This document shows positions 33,957 to 43,726 of a DNA stretch of 64,000 bases, piece after piece; the first letter of the stretch is position 1, and each line of letters begins with the position of its first letter. The position numbers were made by a program, and so were the translations under genes. The DNA comes from Duganella flavida (GTDB taxonomy: Bacteria; Pseudomonadota; Gammaproteobacteria; Burkholderiales; Burkholderiaceae_D). The stretch lies in NCBI RefSeq assembly GCF_009857445.1, contig NZ_WWCN01000002.1:186001-250000 (forward strand), written 5' to 3'. The notes beneath the pieces are model-generated. The model did not search any database. It was not told the origin of the DNA and was given only the letters and a program-made list of their open reading frames with translations.

Positions 33957-35276
33957 TCAGAACGAATGACGCAGACCGATGCTCAGCATGGTGGTGCGGG
34001 CATCGATGTTCTGGCCGGCGCCTGAGAACAGCGGCACTTCCTGCGTACCCAGCGGGATCAGGATGGCGCCCGGACCACCGGCCAGCGGCAGCGGGGTGGC
34101 GCTGCTGACGACGGTGTTGCCGCGTTTATCCTTGATGCCGCCGAAGCGGGTGTACAGCGCGGTGCGCTTGGAGAAGTTGTAATCCGCCCCCAGCATGATG
34201 CCGCGATCCTTGCCCTTGGTGTAGTTGGTGAAGTAAGTGTTCAGGAACACTGCCGTGAAGTCGAAGGCGCCGACCGGATGCTTGAGGGTGGCGGTCCAGG
34301 TACGCACTTCAGGATCGGTATTGCCGCGCAGGGTGAACTGGGCGTTGTGGCCGGCCACCGCGATCGAGGTGCCGACACCCGGGAAGGTGTACTTGGCCGC
34401 CGCCATGAACGAAGTGAAGTGCTCGCCGTAGAACAGCGGTACCAGCGTGGTGCCCGACACTACGCCGATCGGCACGTTGTCGAAGTTATTGCGATGGTAG
34501 GCGGTCAGTGCCACCAGGTCGTCGGTGCGGTAGGCCAGCATGGCGCCGGTGGTCTTGCCGCGGCCGCTGGCAGTTTCGGCGCCGGCCGTCAAACCGCCGA
34601 CGATCTGGCCGGTGGTGGCCGAAGCCACTGGCGTCGACGAGGTGGCGGTCGCGCGCGCTGCACTGATGCCGCTGCCGATGCCCGAGTTGGTGGCGTACGA
34701 GAGGATCGCAGTCCACGGGCCTTTCTTGATCGCGTAGCTGATCTGGTTGTCCTGCCAGGTCTGCACGGTGTTGACCACCAAGCCAGCGCCGAACAAGTCG
34801 GTCGAGCCCAGCGCTTCCGGCGTCACCAGATAGTAGGAGATCAGCATCGGGCTGGCCTGGCGGCCCAGTTTGATTTCGCCGGCTGGCGTGGTCAGGCCGA
34901 CGTAGGCCTGGCGGCCGAACAGGCGGTTGTCGTTGGCGAGGCCGCCATTATCGATGGTGATGCCGCCTTCCAGCACGAACAGGCCGCGGTAGCCGCCGCC
35001 CAGGTCTTCCACACCCCTGAAACCGATATTGCTCTGGCGCGTGTGCGAAGGAGTCAGGCGCGTGGTCACGGTAGCTGGCGAAGCGATGCTGTTAGGGACT
35101 GGCGTGGTGCCGCTGACGCCGAACACGGTCCCTTGTACATTACCCTGGCTTTTATCGACACGGTCGAGGCCTACATCAAGCGTGCCATACATGGTGACTG
35201 AGGATTGCGCCACAGCGTGGCCCGAAATGATAGCGAGTGCGGACAGGCACGCTGCGTAGGCGGCATTTCTCTTCAT
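33957..35276 (-). CDS. Gram-negative porin (betaproteobacterial OmpC-like)
   Basis: 439 residues. A signal peptide ends SGHAVAQ, followed directly by SSVTMYGTLDVGLDR, the usual first strand of Burkholderiales trimeric porins. Alternating beta-strand patterns run throughout, GFRGVEDLGGGYRGLFVLEGG and FGRQAYVGLTTPAGEIKLGRQ are recognisable, and it ends in phenylalanine (LSIGLRHSF), as needed for outer-membrane assembly. It should act as a general diffusion channel. Divergent from the MFS gene. Confidence 0.93.
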   Translation of the reverse strand: MKRNAAYAACLSALAIISGHAVAQSSVTMYGTLDVGLDRVDKSQGNVQGTVFGVSGTTPVPNSIASPATVTTRLTPSHTRQSNIGFRGVEDLGGGYRGLFVLEGGITIDNGGLANDNRLFGRQAYVGLTTPAGEIKLGRQASPMLISYYLVTPEALGSTDLFGAGLVVNTVQTWQDNQISYAIKKGPWTAILSYATNSGIGSGISAARATATSSTPVASATTGQIVGGLTAGAETASGRGKTTGAMLAYRTDDLVALTAYHRNNFDNVPIGVVSGTTLVPLFYGEHFTSFMAAAKYTFPGVGTSIAVAGHNAQFTLRGNTDPEVRTWTATLKHPVGAFDFTAVFLNTYFTNYTKGKDRGIMLGADYNFSKRTALYTRFGGIKDKRGNTVVSSATPLPLAGGPGAILIPLGTQEVPLFSGAGQNIDARTTMLSIGLRHSF

Positions 35277-35340
35277 GTGGTTGTCTCCGTTGTTGTGTTT
35301 GTAAGATGGACTTTATAGCAGTGTCGTAAAATTCGCACGT

Positions 35341-36765
35341 ATGTTCGCTTCGGAGCGTGGTTTGAAAAACACACTAAACGGTTTAGACGATCGTAGTAAA
35401 TGGATAGCCTTGCTGGTGGCTGGGGCTTTCTTCATGGAGAACCTGGATGGCACCGTCATCACCACGGCAGTGCCGGCTATGGCGCGCTCGTTTGGCGTGG
35501 CGCCGCTGGCGCTCAACATCGGCGTCAGCGCCTACTTGCTGACCTTAGGCGTGCTCATCCCGATCAGCGGCTGGGTGGCGCAGCGCTTTGGCGCACGGCG
35601 CGTGTTTGCGGCGGCGCTGGCTATCTTCACGCTAGCTTCGGTGCTGTGCGGGATGGCGCACAGCCTCACGGAGTTTGTCTGGCTGCGGGTATTGCAAGGC
35701 GCCGGCGGGGCGATGATGGTGCCGGTCGGCCGCTTGGTAGTGCTCAACAACACGCCCAAGGAGCGCCTGATTGCCGTGATCGCCACGTTGACGTGGCCAG
35801 CGTTGGTGGCACCGGTGCTGGGGCCGCCGGTGGGCGGCTTTATCACCAGTTACGCATCGTGGCGCTGGATTTTTTATTTGAACCTGCCGCTCGGTGTGAT
35901 TGCGCTGGCGCTGGCGTGGTGGCTGGTGCCTGACCAGCGCGCTGCAGAGAGGCGTCCGTTTGATTGGCCCGGCTTCCTGCTGAGCGGCAGCGCCTTGTTC
36001 CTGCTGACGTGGGGTGCGGAAGTCATCGGCGGCCAGCATCCGGACTGGAACGAAGCTGGCGCCTGCTTGCTGGTGGGCGCGCTGTTGCTGCTTGCGCTGG
36101 GCTGGCATCTGAAGCGCGCCGCGCATCCGCTGATCGATTTGTCGTCGTTTGCGATTCCCACCTTTGCCATCACCATCGTCGGCGGCTCCTTGTTCCGCAT
36201 GGCGATCGGCGCCGTGCCGTTCCTGCTGCCGCTGATGTTCCAGCTGGGCTTTGGCCTGGACGCCTTCCATTCCGGCCTGCTGGTGATTGCAGTCTTTGCC
36301 GGCAACCTGATGATGAAGCCGGCCACTACGCCCATCCTGCGCCGCTTTGGCTTCAAGCCGGTGATTCTGGTGAACGGCATGGCCAACGTCAGCGCGCTGG
36401 CTGCTTGCGCGTTGCTGACGCCGGCCACGCCGGTGTGGCTGATCGCAGCGATACTGTTCGTCGGCGGGCTGACGCGCTCGATGCAGTTCAGCGCCTTGAA
36501 CACCATCGCCTTTGCCGACGTGCCACAGCCGCGCATGGCGGCGGCCAACACGCTATTCAGCACCGCTTTCCAGGTCGCCTTGGGCCTCGGCGTGGCGCTG
36601 GGCGCAACCGGCGTGCGCCTCGGCCACTGGAGCGCGCAGCTGCTTGGCATCGCCCACTGGCCGGCCATCGATTACCGTTTGGCCTTCCTGCTTGTTGCGC
36701 TGGTGAGTCTACTTGGATTGATCGATGCATTACGTTTACAGCGTAACGCCGGAGCCGCGCTATAA
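35341..36765 (+). CDS. MFS transporter, DHA2-type drug/solute exporter
   Basis: 474 residues with about 14 transmembrane helices, the DHA2 number. The motif LDGTVITTAVPAMARSF (residues about 36-52) is the motif D1 form of DHA2 exporters, and WVAQRFGARRVFAAAL is MFS motif A. LRVLQGAGGAMMVPVGRLVV is motif C-like for antiporters. The substrate is unknown. No clear ribosome site precedes ATG 35341. The HDOD gene starts 7 bp downstream of its stop. Confidence 0.88.
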   Translation: MFASERGLKNTLNGLDDRSKWIALLVAGAFFMENLDGTVITTAVPAMARSFGVAPLALNIGVSAYLLTLGVLIPISGWVAQRFGARRVFAAALAIFTLASVLCGMAHSLTEFVWLRVLQGAGGAMMVPVGRLVVLNNTPKERLIAVIATLTWPALVAPVLGPPVGGFITSYASWRWIFYLNLPLGVIALALAWWLVPDQRAAERRPFDWPGFLLSGSALFLLTWGAEVIGGQHPDWNEAGACLLVGALLLLALGWHLKRAAHPLIDLSSFAIPTFAITIVGGSLFRMAIGAVPFLLPLMFQLGFGLDAFHSGLLVIAVFAGNLMMKPATTPILRRFGFKPVILVNGMANVSALAACALLTPATPVWLIAAILFVGGLTRSMQFSALNTIAFADVPQPRMAAANTLFSTAFQVALGLGVALGATGVRLGHWSAQLLGIAHWPAIDYRLAFLLVALVSLLGLIDALRLQRNAGAAL

Positions 36766-36772
36766 TATTTCC

Positions 36773-37576
36773 ATGGAAAAACTTAGAGATTACGCACAGA
36801 TTGTGGAGCAGGCCGCCCGCGGCGAGCTGGTTTTTCCCACCAGCGTGAATGCGGTATTGCGCCTGCAGCTGGCCTTGGCCGATCCCGATTGCGAGCTGGA
36901 CGACGTGGTCCGCAAGGTGCTGGGCGAGCCGCTGCTGGCGGCGCGCACGGTGGCGCTGGCCAATGCTGCGGTGTTTAATCGCACCGGCGTACCGATCACC
37001 GGCGTGCGCGCGGCGGTGCAGCGAGTGGGCTTCCGCAACCTGTACTCGATGGCTGCCGCGATGGTGGTGCGCCAGTTTGGTGCGCGGATCCGTGACGACG
37101 GCTTGCGCCGTCAGGCTGACCAACTGTGGCGCCACACGGCGCACACGGCGGCGCTGGCCTGCGTGATCGCCCGCAAACTGACCTCCACCGATCCCGATAC
37201 GGCATTGTTTGCGGGCATCGTGCATGAGTCCGGCGGCTTTTACCTGCTGTCGCGCGCCGACGAGACGCCGGGCCTGCTGGACCAACCAGGCGAGTGGCTG
37301 GGTGCAGCGCAGGAAATCATCTCGCGAGAAGTCATGAAGAAGATGGCCATTCCCGAGCCGGTCAGCCAAGCCATCGTCTCGCTGCGCGGCGCCACCCTGA
37401 CGCCGCCGCCGATCGGTCTGCGCGACACGCTGCTGCTGGCCAAGCGGTTGGCGCAGGTGCCATCGCCATTCGCGACAGACGAAGAGGGCGCCGCGCTGGA
37501 TGGCCTGATCGACGACGACGACCGGCGGGAGGCTGCGGCGGAAGCCATTTCCTTATCGAGCGCTCTACTAGTTTAA
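36773..37576 (+). CDS. HDOD domain-containing protein
   Basis: 267 residues from ATG 36773 (MEKLRDYAQIVEQAARGELVFPTSVNAVLRL). The HDOD domain (about residues 20-210), a catalytically degenerate relative of HD phosphohydrolases, is seen in VLGEPLLAARTVALANAAVF, AVQRVGFRNLYSMAAAM and LFAGIVHESGGFYLLS, with a glutamate where HD enzymes have the metal-binding aspartate. HDOD proteins act in signalling and motility control. A TATAAT at 36761-36766, inside the end of the MFS gene, could be a -10 box but leaves almost no leader; cotranscription with the MFS gene is as likely. Confidence 0.85.
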   Translation: MEKLRDYAQIVEQAARGELVFPTSVNAVLRLQLALADPDCELDDVVRKVLGEPLLAARTVALANAAVFNRTGVPITGVRAAVQRVGFRNLYSMAAAMVVRQFGARIRDDGLRRQADQLWRHTAHTAALACVIARKLTSTDPDTALFAGIVHESGGFYLLSRADETPGLLDQPGEWLGAAQEIISREVMKKMAIPEPVSQAIVSLRGATLTPPPIGLRDTLLLAKRLAQVPSPFATDEEGAALDGLIDDDDRREAAAEAISLSSALLV

Positions 37577-37694
37577 GTTTTAGCCTCTAATCTGTGGCGA
37601 AAATGATGTTGAAGACACAATTCGGTGCCAAACTCTGGCAATATGCGCATCGCTGATGTGCGTGATATGCGCCATTGCGTGTATCCTTATAGTC

Positions 37695-37704
37695 GTCATA
37701 CAAC
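37695..37704 (+). promoter_or_regulatory. Candidate operator half-site ahead of the first GntR gene
   Basis: GTCATACAAC lies 12 bp upstream of the GntR start. The same ten bases form the right half of the inverted repeat ahead of kdgD (38539-38548). The 140-bp gap 37577-37716 otherwise shows no gene. Confidence 0.5.
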
Positions 37705-37716
37705 AGTAAAATAGCC

Positions 37717-38460
37717 ATGAATCAGATCGCAACACCGGCCGCCGTCGCCCCGCCCAAGAAGAAGCACCGCAACCTCGCCCAAGGCGTGGTGGAAAGCTTC
37801 ACGACCAGCATCCAGGCCGGCACGCTGAAACCGGGTGAGAAGCTGCCGACCGAGTCGGTGATCATGGAAATGCACGGCGTCAGCCGCACCGTGGTGCGCG
37901 AGGCGATCTCGCACCTGCAGGCTGCCGGACTGGTGCAGACCCGCCACGGTATCGGCACTTTTGTGCTGGAGCCGCAGCCGGCGAATATTTTCTCGTCCGA
38001 TACCATCCGCACCATCGGCGATGTGCTGTCCATCCTGGAGTTGCGCATCAGCCTGGAAACGGAAGCCGCATGGCTGGCCGCCACCCGCCGCACGGAAGAG
38101 CAGGTGCAGCTGATGGACGCCGCGCTCAAGCGCATCGTCGCCTCGCAACACCGCCAGGGTGCGGTGGAATCTGACAAGGCCTTTCACCTGCTGATTGCGC
38201 AGGCGACCGGCAACCGTTATTTCGTCGATATCCTGAGCGACCTCGGCAACACCATCATCCCACGCGCGCGCCTCGACTCGGCGCAGCTGGCGCATGACGA
38301 TCCGGTGGCTTACCAGGAGCGCGTCAACCGCGAGCACGACGATATCTACCATGCCATCCTGCGTAAGGACGCTGAAGCGGCCCGCGCCGCCATGCGTACC
38401 CACCTGAGCAACAGCCGCGAGCGCCTGCGCCGCGCGCAGCAAGAGGTCAACACGCAGTAA
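37717..38460 (+). CDS. GntR-family (FadR subfamily, FCD domain) regulator
   Basis: 247 residues. N-terminal winged helix (about 20-90): GTLKPGEKLPTESVIMEMHGVSRTVVREAISHLQAAGLVQTRHGIGTFV. C-terminal all-helical FCD ligand domain (about 100-230), with FHLLIAQATGNRYF and a late HDDIYHAILRKDAEAARAAMRTHL carrying the metal/ligand histidines. The gene heads the block kdgD-ALDH-SMP-30-GH43 and shares a sequence motif with the kdgD upstream region, so it most likely senses a uronate or aldarate intermediate and represses that block. Confidence 0.9.
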   Translation: MNQIATPAAVAPPKKKHRNLAQGVVESFTTSIQAGTLKPGEKLPTESVIMEMHGVSRTVVREAISHLQAAGLVQTRHGIGTFVLEPQPANIFSSDTIRTIGDVLSILELRISLETEAAWLAATRRTEEQVQLMDAALKRIVASQHRQGAVESDKAFHLLIAQATGNRYFVDILSDLGNTIIPRARLDSAQLAHDDPVAYQERVNREHDDIYHAILRKDAEAARAAMRTHLSNSRERLRRAQQEVNTQ

Positions 38461-38528
38461 CAACGTCGCAACGCCACGGCAAGCAAGGTCACAGTTGATG
38501 TGAAATCGCTTGCTTCTGTTTAGATCTA

Positions 38529-38548
38529 GTTGTACGATGTCATACAAC
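38529..38548. promoter_or_regulatory. Candidate GntR operator upstream of kdgD
   Basis: Inverted repeat GTTGTA-N8-TACAAC (38529-38548), 54 bp upstream of the kdgD ATG. Its right half GTCATACAAC is repeated ahead of the regulator gene. FCD-type GntR regulators commonly bind palindromes of this size. The surrounding 142-bp gap has a GGAG ribosome site at 38592-38595. Confidence 0.6.
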
Positions 38549-38602
38549 GCGACACGGGATGTCGCCCTCATCCTCACCAGACGTCAATATTGGAGACTAT
38601 CA

Positions 38603-39514
38603 ATGCAACCGAATGACCTGAAAAAAATCCTTTCCTCCGGCCTGCTGTCGTTCCCGGTGACCGACTTCGATGCAGAAGGCAACTTCCGCAAGTCGACTTA
38701 CATTGAGCGTCTGGAATGGCTGGCCCCGTACGGCGCGAGCGCGCTGTTCGCCGCCGGCGGCACCGGCGAGTTCTTCTCGCTGACCCCGCAAGAATACCCA
38801 GAGATCATCAAGACTGCCGTCGACACCTGCCGTGGCCAAGTACCGATCCTGGCCGGCGTTGGTGGTCCAACCCGCGTGGCTGCTGCCTACGCTAAAGAAG
38901 CCGAGAAAGCCGGCGCGCAAGGCCTGCTGCTGCTGCCGCACTACCTGACCGAAGCATCGCAAGACGGCCTGATCGAACACGTGGCTGAAGTCTGCAAAGC
39001 CACCAACCTGGGCGTGGTGGTCTACAACCGCGCCAACTGCCGCCTGAGCCCAACCTCGCTGGCGATCCTGGCTGACCGTTGCCCGAACCTGATCGGCTTC
39101 AAGGACGGTATCGGCGACATCGAACTGATGGTCTCGATCTGGCGCAAAATGGGCGACCGCTTCAGCTACCTGGGCGGCCTGCCAACTGCAGAAGTCTACG
39201 CCGCAGCGTACAAGGCGCTGGGCACCCCGGTGTACTCGTCGGCCGTGTTCAACTTCATGCCGAAACTGGCAATGGACTTCTACCACGCCGTCGCGTCGGA
39301 CAACCACGCCGAACAGAACCGCATGATCGACGAATTCTTCCTGCCTTACCTGGACATCCGCAACCGCAAAGCTGGCTACGCCGTGTCGATCGTCAAGGCC
39401 GGCGCCAAACTGGCGGGCTACGATGCAGGGCCGGTGCGCGCACCGTTGACCGATCTGAACGCCGAAGAAATCGATATGCTGCATAAGCTGATGCTCAAGC
39501 AAGGCGCCCAATAA
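38603..39514 (+). CDS. kdgD: 5-dehydro-4-deoxyglucarate dehydratase
   Basis: 303 residues from ATG 38603, behind TTGGAGAC. Class I aldolase fold of the DHDPS family. The Schiff-base lysine is K167 in [10 protein letters not shown] and the partner tyrosine Y141 in [24 protein letters not shown] is the substrate loop. It dehydrates and decarboxylates 5-dehydro-4-deoxy-D-glucarate to 2,5-dioxopentanoate, the step between GarD and the ALDH next door. The KdgD assignment rather than dihydrodipicolinate synthase follows from the neighbours and GGTGEFFSL. Confidence 0.93.
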   Translation: MQPNDLKKILSSGLLSFPVTDFDAEGNFRKSTYIERLEWLAPYGASALFAAGGTGEFFSLTPQEYPEIIKTAVDTCRGQVPILAGVGGPTRVAAAYAKEAEKAGAQGLLLLPHYLTEASQDGLIEHVAEVCKATNLGVVVYNRANCRLSPTSLAILADRCPNLIGFKDGIGDIELMVSIWRKMGDRFSYLGGLPTAEVYAAAYKALGTPVYSSAVFNFMPKLAMDFYHAVASDNHAEQNRMIDEFFLPYLDIRNRKAGYAVSIVKAGAKLAGYDAGPVRAPLTDLNAEEIDMLHKLMLKQGAQ

Positions 39515-39551
39515 TCGGGTAAGCTATTAGTTAAAGCAGAAAACTAATCAA

Positions 39552-39576
39552 AAAAGCGCGGCAAGTCCGCGCTTTT
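39552..39576 (+). terminator. Hairpin with T-run between kdgD and the ALDH gene
   Basis: Perfect 10-bp stem AAAAGCGCGG / CCGCGCTTTT with loop CAAGT. Only four T residues follow the stem base, so termination may be partial, giving more kdgD than ALDH transcript. It lies 22 bp ahead of ATG 39598. Confidence 0.7.
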
Positions 39577-39597
39577 CACACATAACGGAGCCTAAAA

Positions 39598-41175
39598 ATG
39601 CAAGTAGCAGGACAAATGATCATTGGCCGCGATGCGGTCCTCGGTAAAGAAGGTTCGATGAAGGCGGTTGACCCTACTCGCAATGTGGAAATCGAACCAT
39701 CGTTCGGTCTGGCCAGTGTCGCTGATCTGCAACGTGCGGCCGAATTGGCTAACGCTGCGTTCGACGTTTATCGCGCTACCAGCCTGGAAGAGCGCGCCAA
39801 ATTCCTGGAAACCATCGCTGACCGCATCATGGATCTGGGCCCAACCCTGATCGAACGCGCGATGCAGGAAACCGGTCTGCCGCAAGCCCGCCTCGAAGGC
39901 GAGCGTGGCCGTACCTGCGGCCAGCTGCGCCTGTTCGCCAAAGTGGTGCGCGATGGCCGCTTCCAGACCGCGACGCTGGACAGCGCGCTGCCGGACCGCG
40001 CACCTGCGCCACGTCCTGACCTGCGCCTGCGCAAAATCGGCCTCGGCCCTGTGGCCGTGTTCGGCGCATCGAACTTCCCACTGGCATTCTCGGTGGCTGG
40101 CGGCGATACCGCCTCGGCACTGGCTGCAGGCTGCCCGGTAATCGTCAAAGCGCACTCGGCTCACTTGGGTACGTCGGAACTGGTCGGCAAGGCAGTGGCT
40201 CAAGCCGCTGCCGAGTGCAATATGCCTGAAGGCGTGTTCTCGATGCTGATCGGCTCGGGCCAGACCATCGGCCAGAACCTGGTGGCTCACCCATTCATCA
40301 AGGCTGTCGGCTTCACCGGCTCGCGCGCTGGTGGCGTGGCGCTGATGCACACCGCCGCTGCCCGTAAAGAGCCTATCCCTGTGTACGCAGAAATGAGCTC
40401 GATCAATCCGGTCTTCCTGCTGCCAGGCGCGCTGGACAATCCTAAGCTGCCTCAAGCGTTTGCTGATTCGCTGACCCTGGGCTCGGGCCAGTTCTGCACC
40501 AACCCAGGCCTGCTGATCGCCCTGAAATCGGACAAGCTGCAAGCCTTCGTGGACGCCACCGCTGGCACCATCGGCGCGAAAACCGCCACCACCATGCTGA
40601 CCCCGGGCATCCACAAAGCCTACACCAGCGGCGTGAAAGGCCTGGCTGGCGTGGAAGGCGTGAAGCAAGTTGCTGCCGGCCAGACCAACGACCTGCCATG
40701 CGGCGCGCAAGCGTTCCTGTATCAAGTCGATGCCAAGCGCTTCCTGACCGATGCAGCGCTGGAAGGCGAAATCTTTGGCCCAACCTCGCTGCTGGTCGTG
40801 GCTGAAACCGAAGAAGAACTGCTGGCCGTTGCCGAGCACCTGGAAGGCCAGCTGACCGGCGCCGTGCACGCAACCGCTGACGACAAGGCATTGGCCACCA
40901 AGCTGCTGCCTGTGCTGGAACGCAAAGTGGGCCGCATTCTGTTCAACGGCTTCGGCACCGGCGTGGAAGTCGCGCACGCGATGGTGCACGGTGGTCCGTT
41001 CCCATCGACCTCGGACAGTCGCAGCACCTCGGTGGGCGCGTCGGCAATCGACCGCTTCCTGCGTCCAGTGTCTTACCAGGACGTGCCTGCGTTCCTGCTG
41101 CCTGAGTCGCTGCAAGACGCTAATCCACAGAAGATCCCACGCGTAGTGAACGGCGATCTGGTATGGAACGCGTAA
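39598..41175 (+). CDS. 2,5-dioxopentanoate (2-oxoglutarate semialdehyde) dehydrogenase
   Basis: 525 residues, the long NADP-type ALDH form. Catalytic Cys300 in [11 protein letters not shown] and general base Glu265 in [11 protein letters not shown] are present; the cofactor site [27 protein letters not shown] is recognisable. It oxidises the KdgD product to 2-oxoglutarate, completing the oxidative galacturonate/galactarate route. It overlaps the SMP-30 gene by 13 bp, indicating one operon. Confidence 0.93.
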   Translation: MQVAGQMIIGRDAVLGKEGSMKAVDPTRNVEIEPSFGLASVADLQRAAELANAAFDVYRATSLEERAKFLETIADRIMDLGPTLIERAMQETGLPQARLEGERGRTCGQLRLFAKVVRDGRFQTATLDSALPDRAPAPRPDLRLRKIGLGPVAVFGASNFPLAFSVAGGDTASALAAGCPVIVKAHSAHLGTSELVGKAVAQAAAECNMPEGVFSMLIGSGQTIGQNLVAHPFIKAVGFTGSRAGGVALMHTAAARKEPIPVYAEMSSINPVFLLPGALDNPKLPQAFADSLTLGSGQFCTNPGLLIALKSDKLQAFVDATAGTIGAKTATTMLTPGIHKAYTSGVKGLAGVEGVKQVAAGQTNDLPCGAQAFLYQVDAKRFLTDAALEGEIFGPTSLLVVAETEEELLAVAEHLEGQLTGAVHATADDKALATKLLPVLERKVGRILFNGFGTGVEVAHAMVHGGPFPSTSDSRSTSVGASAIDRFLRPVSYQDVPAFLLPESLQDANPQKIPRVVNGDLVWNA

Positions 41176-42041
41176 ATGGCGTGAGCTGCACGGTGGGCGA
41201 AAGCCCAACGTGGAGCGCGGCCGAAGGCGCATGGTATTGGGTCGACATTCCTGCGCGCCGCGTGTGGCGCATGGATGGTTCGACCGGCGCCGCCCGTTAT
41301 TGGGACAACGCCGAGATGGTCGCCTGCGTGGCGGCCAAGGCTGGCGGTGGACTGATTGCGGGCATGGAGACTGGCATCTTCAGTCTGGAGCTGGGCGCAG
41401 AACAAAACGCGTCGGCGTTCAAGCTGGCGACGCCGGCTTCCGGCCTCGGTGAAGGCATGCGCTTCAACGATGGGCGCTGCGATCGGCAAGGACGCTTCCT
41501 GGCCGGCACCATGTTCATGGACATGGGCGCGGCGCGCGCGGTGGGCCAGTTGTATCGCTACGATGCGGCGCGTGGTATTTCAGCACCGCTGGTGTCGGAA
41601 CTGCTGACGCAGAACGGCACGGCGTTCTCGCCGGATGGCCGCACCATGTACCTGTCGGATTCGCATCCGCAGCGGCGCATGGTATGGGCGTTCGATTACG
41701 ACATCGCTGATGGTGTGCCTGGCAATCGCCGCGTGTTTGCCGACATGACGGGCCAGGCCGGCCGTCCTGACGGCGCTGCGGTGGATGCCGATGGTTGCTA
41801 CTGGATCTGCGGTAACGACGGCGGCTACATCCTGCGCTACACGCCGGAAGGCAAAGTAGACCGCCGCATCGATGTGCCGATGCTGAAGCCTTCCATGTGC
41901 GCCTTTGGCGGCAAGGATCTCGATACGCTGCTGATCACTTCCATCGTCTCCGGCAAGCCGGAAGATGCGGAGTGGGGCGGTTCGGTAGTGCTGCTGCGGC
42001 CCGGTGTTAAAGGCGTGGCTGAAACGCCGTTCGGAGCGTGA
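41163..42041 (+). CDS. SMP-30/gluconolactonase family lactonase
   Basis: 292 residues, six-bladed beta-propeller. [23 protein letters not shown] has the metal-binding glutamate, [21 protein letters not shown] the second site and [21 protein letters not shown] the catalytic region with the conserved aspartate. In this setting it probably opens the galactarolactone made by uronate dehydrogenase to galactarate; gluconolactone or arabinonolactone are alternatives. The start ATG 41163 lies inside the ALDH gene and the stop overlaps the GH43 start. Confidence 0.88.
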   Translation: MERVNGVSCTVGESPTWSAAEGAWYWVDIPARRVWRMDGSTGAARYWDNAEMVACVAAKAGGGLIAGMETGIFSLELGAEQNASAFKLATPASGLGEGMRFNDGRCDRQGRFLAGTMFMDMGAARAVGQLYRYDAARGISAPLVSELLTQNGTAFSPDGRTMYLSDSHPQRRMVWAFDYDIADGVPGNRRVFADMTGQAGRPDGAAVDADGCYWICGNDGGYILRYTPEGKVDRRIDVPMLKPSMCAFGGKDLDTLLITSIVSGKPEDAEWGGSVVLLRPGVKGVAETPFGA

Positions 42042-43600
42042 TGATGGGGCGGATACTGTTACGGTGTCTGCCCTTTTTGTTTGCGGCCTTGCTGGCTGCG
42101 TGCAGTACTGCGCCGCTGCAGTATCAAAATCCGGTTATCCACGCTGATTATTCCGATCCCGATGCGATCCGCGTTGGCGATATGTATTACCTCGTTTCCT
42201 CAAGTTTTAACAGTGCTCCCGGCTTGCCGCTGCTGCAGTCGGCGGACCTCGTCAACTGGACGCTGGTCGGCCACGCCTTGCCGCAATTGGTGCCGTTCGA
42301 TGTCTTTGCCAAGCCGCAGCATGGCAAGGGCGTGTGGGCACCGTGCCTGCGCTACCACGATGGCAAGTTCTGGATCTTCTATCCCGATCCGGATTTCGGC
42401 ATCTACGTGATGACGGCTACCTCGTTTGCTGGCCCGTGGAGCGCACCGCATTTGCTGGTCGCAGGCAAAGGCCTGATCGATCCCGCGCCGCTGTGGGACG
42501 ATGATGGGCAAGCTTATCTCTTACACGCGTGGGCCAAGAGCCGCGCCGGTTTCGCCAACGTGCTGACCTTGCGCCACATGGCGCCGGACGCCAGCCGCCT
42601 GCTCGACGATGCAGGCAAGATCATCATCGACGGTAACAAGCGGCCCAACTACACCACACTGGAAGGCCCGAAGTTCTACAAGCGCGATGGCTACTACTAC
42701 GTGTTCGCACCGGCGGGCGGTGTGGAATTCGGCTGGCAGTCGGCCTTACGTTCGCGCAGCATCGACGGACCGTATGAGGACCGCATCGTCATGGCGCAAG
42801 GCAGCTCGCCGGTGAACGGTCCGCATCAAGGCGCGTGGGTGCAGACGCCGCAAGGCGAAGATTGGTTTATCCACTTCCAGGACAAGCGCGCGTATGGTCG
42901 CGTGGTGCACCTGCAACCGATGACATGGCGCGATGGCTGGCCGCTGATCGGAGAGGACGTTGGCGGCGCTGCAGGTCAGCCAGTGTCGCGCTATCGCATA
43001 CCGGTAAGCGGACACGCGGCCGCCGCGCCGCCGACCAGTGATGAATTCAATGATGCGACGCTAGACCTGCAATGGCAGTGGAACGCGAACTGGCAGCCAT
43101 CGTGGTACGCACTAAACGACGGCAAGTTGCGTTTGTTCTCGCAGCCTCGCACGAGTAATCTGTGGGACGTGCCATCGCTGCTGCTGCAAAAACTGCCAGC
43201 CGAAACTTTCACCGTAACGACGAAATTGGATGCATCCGGTTTGGCGGAAGGCGGCGTAGCAGGCCTCGTCATGTACGGTTCCGACTACGCCTGGCTAGGC
43301 ACGCGCCGCAACGACGGCAGAACCCAGCTGGCGCTGGTCAGCTGCTACAAGGCCGACGCCAATTGCCATGAACAGCAAGAGGCAGGTGTCGACCTGCCAT
43401 CGCCACAAGTCTGGCTGCGCATGCAAGTCCTGGCCGGCGGCGTAACCCAATTTTCCTACAGCGCTGACGGCACCAAGTACACGCCCATCGGCGCCCAGTT
43501 CACCGCCAAAATAGGGCGCTGGGTCGGCGCCCAAATGGGCCTCTTCAGCTCAGGCGTGGGCGGCCACGTCGACATCGACTACTTCCGCGTCACGCCCTGA
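42038..43600 (+). CDS. Glycoside hydrolase family 43 lipoprotein (xylosidase/arabinofuranosidase type)
   Basis: 520 residues. Lipoprotein signal ends LLAACS. The N-terminal GH43 five-bladed propeller (about 30-320) has NPVIHADYSDPDAIRVGDMYYLVSSSF with the catalytic base aspartate, and KGVWAPCLRYHDGKFWIFYPDPD. The C-terminal 190 residues (about 335-520) form a concanavalin-like beta-sandwich (DEFNDATLDLQWQWNAN) as in two-domain GH43 beta-xylosidases. It would release pentose side chains from pectin or xylan near the outer membrane. It is coupled to SMP-30 (ATGA overlap). Confidence 0.88.
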   Translation: MMMGRILLRCLPFLFAALLAACSTAPLQYQNPVIHADYSDPDAIRVGDMYYLVSSSFNSAPGLPLLQSADLVNWTLVGHALPQLVPFDVFAKPQHGKGVWAPCLRYHDGKFWIFYPDPDFGIYVMTATSFAGPWSAPHLLVAGKGLIDPAPLWDDDGQAYLLHAWAKSRAGFANVLTLRHMAPDASRLLDDAGKIIIDGNKRPNYTTLEGPKFYKRDGYYYVFAPAGGVEFGWQSALRSRSIDGPYEDRIVMAQGSSPVNGPHQGAWVQTPQGEDWFIHFQDKRAYGRVVHLQPMTWRDGWPLIGEDVGGAAGQPVSRYRIPVSGHAAAAPPTSDEFNDATLDLQWQWNANWQPSWYALNDGKLRLFSQPRTSNLWDVPSLLLQKLPAETFTVTTKLDASGLAEGGVAGLVMYGSDYAWLGTRRNDGRTQLALVSCYKADANCHEQQEAGVDLPSPQVWLRMQVLAGGVTQFSYSADGTKYTPIGAQFTAKIGRWVGAQMGLFSSGVGGHVDIDYFRVTP

Positions 43601-43716
43601 TCACTAAAGCCTCCGCCGTTTTCCACGTACAGGTAGCTCACCACTTTTGCTGACCAGTCGTAGTAGTAAATCGTCTCGCCGACGTAATCGGGTCCGTCCT
43701 GCGTCCATTGGAACAG
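43579..43716 (-). pseudogene. C-terminal remnant of an unrecognised gene
   Basis: The minus strand between the GH28 stop and the GH43 stop reads 45 residues without a start: LFQWTQDGPDYVGETIYYYD, then WSAKVVSYLYVENGGGFSDQ and a short tail, stop at 43579-43581. Amino-acid composition and codon use look like real coding sequence, yet the frame upstream is closed by TAA within 10 bp. I do not recognise the family. It is probably a leftover of a gene deleted when the two carbohydrate blocks were joined. Confidence 0.5.
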
Positions 43717-43726
43717 TATATGTTAA

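Noticed and set aside
33947..33960. The possibility that the terminator at 33921 also serves the convergent porin gene.
   Set aside because: On the minus strand the stem is followed by TTAAAG, not a T-run, so only the plus-strand role is supported.
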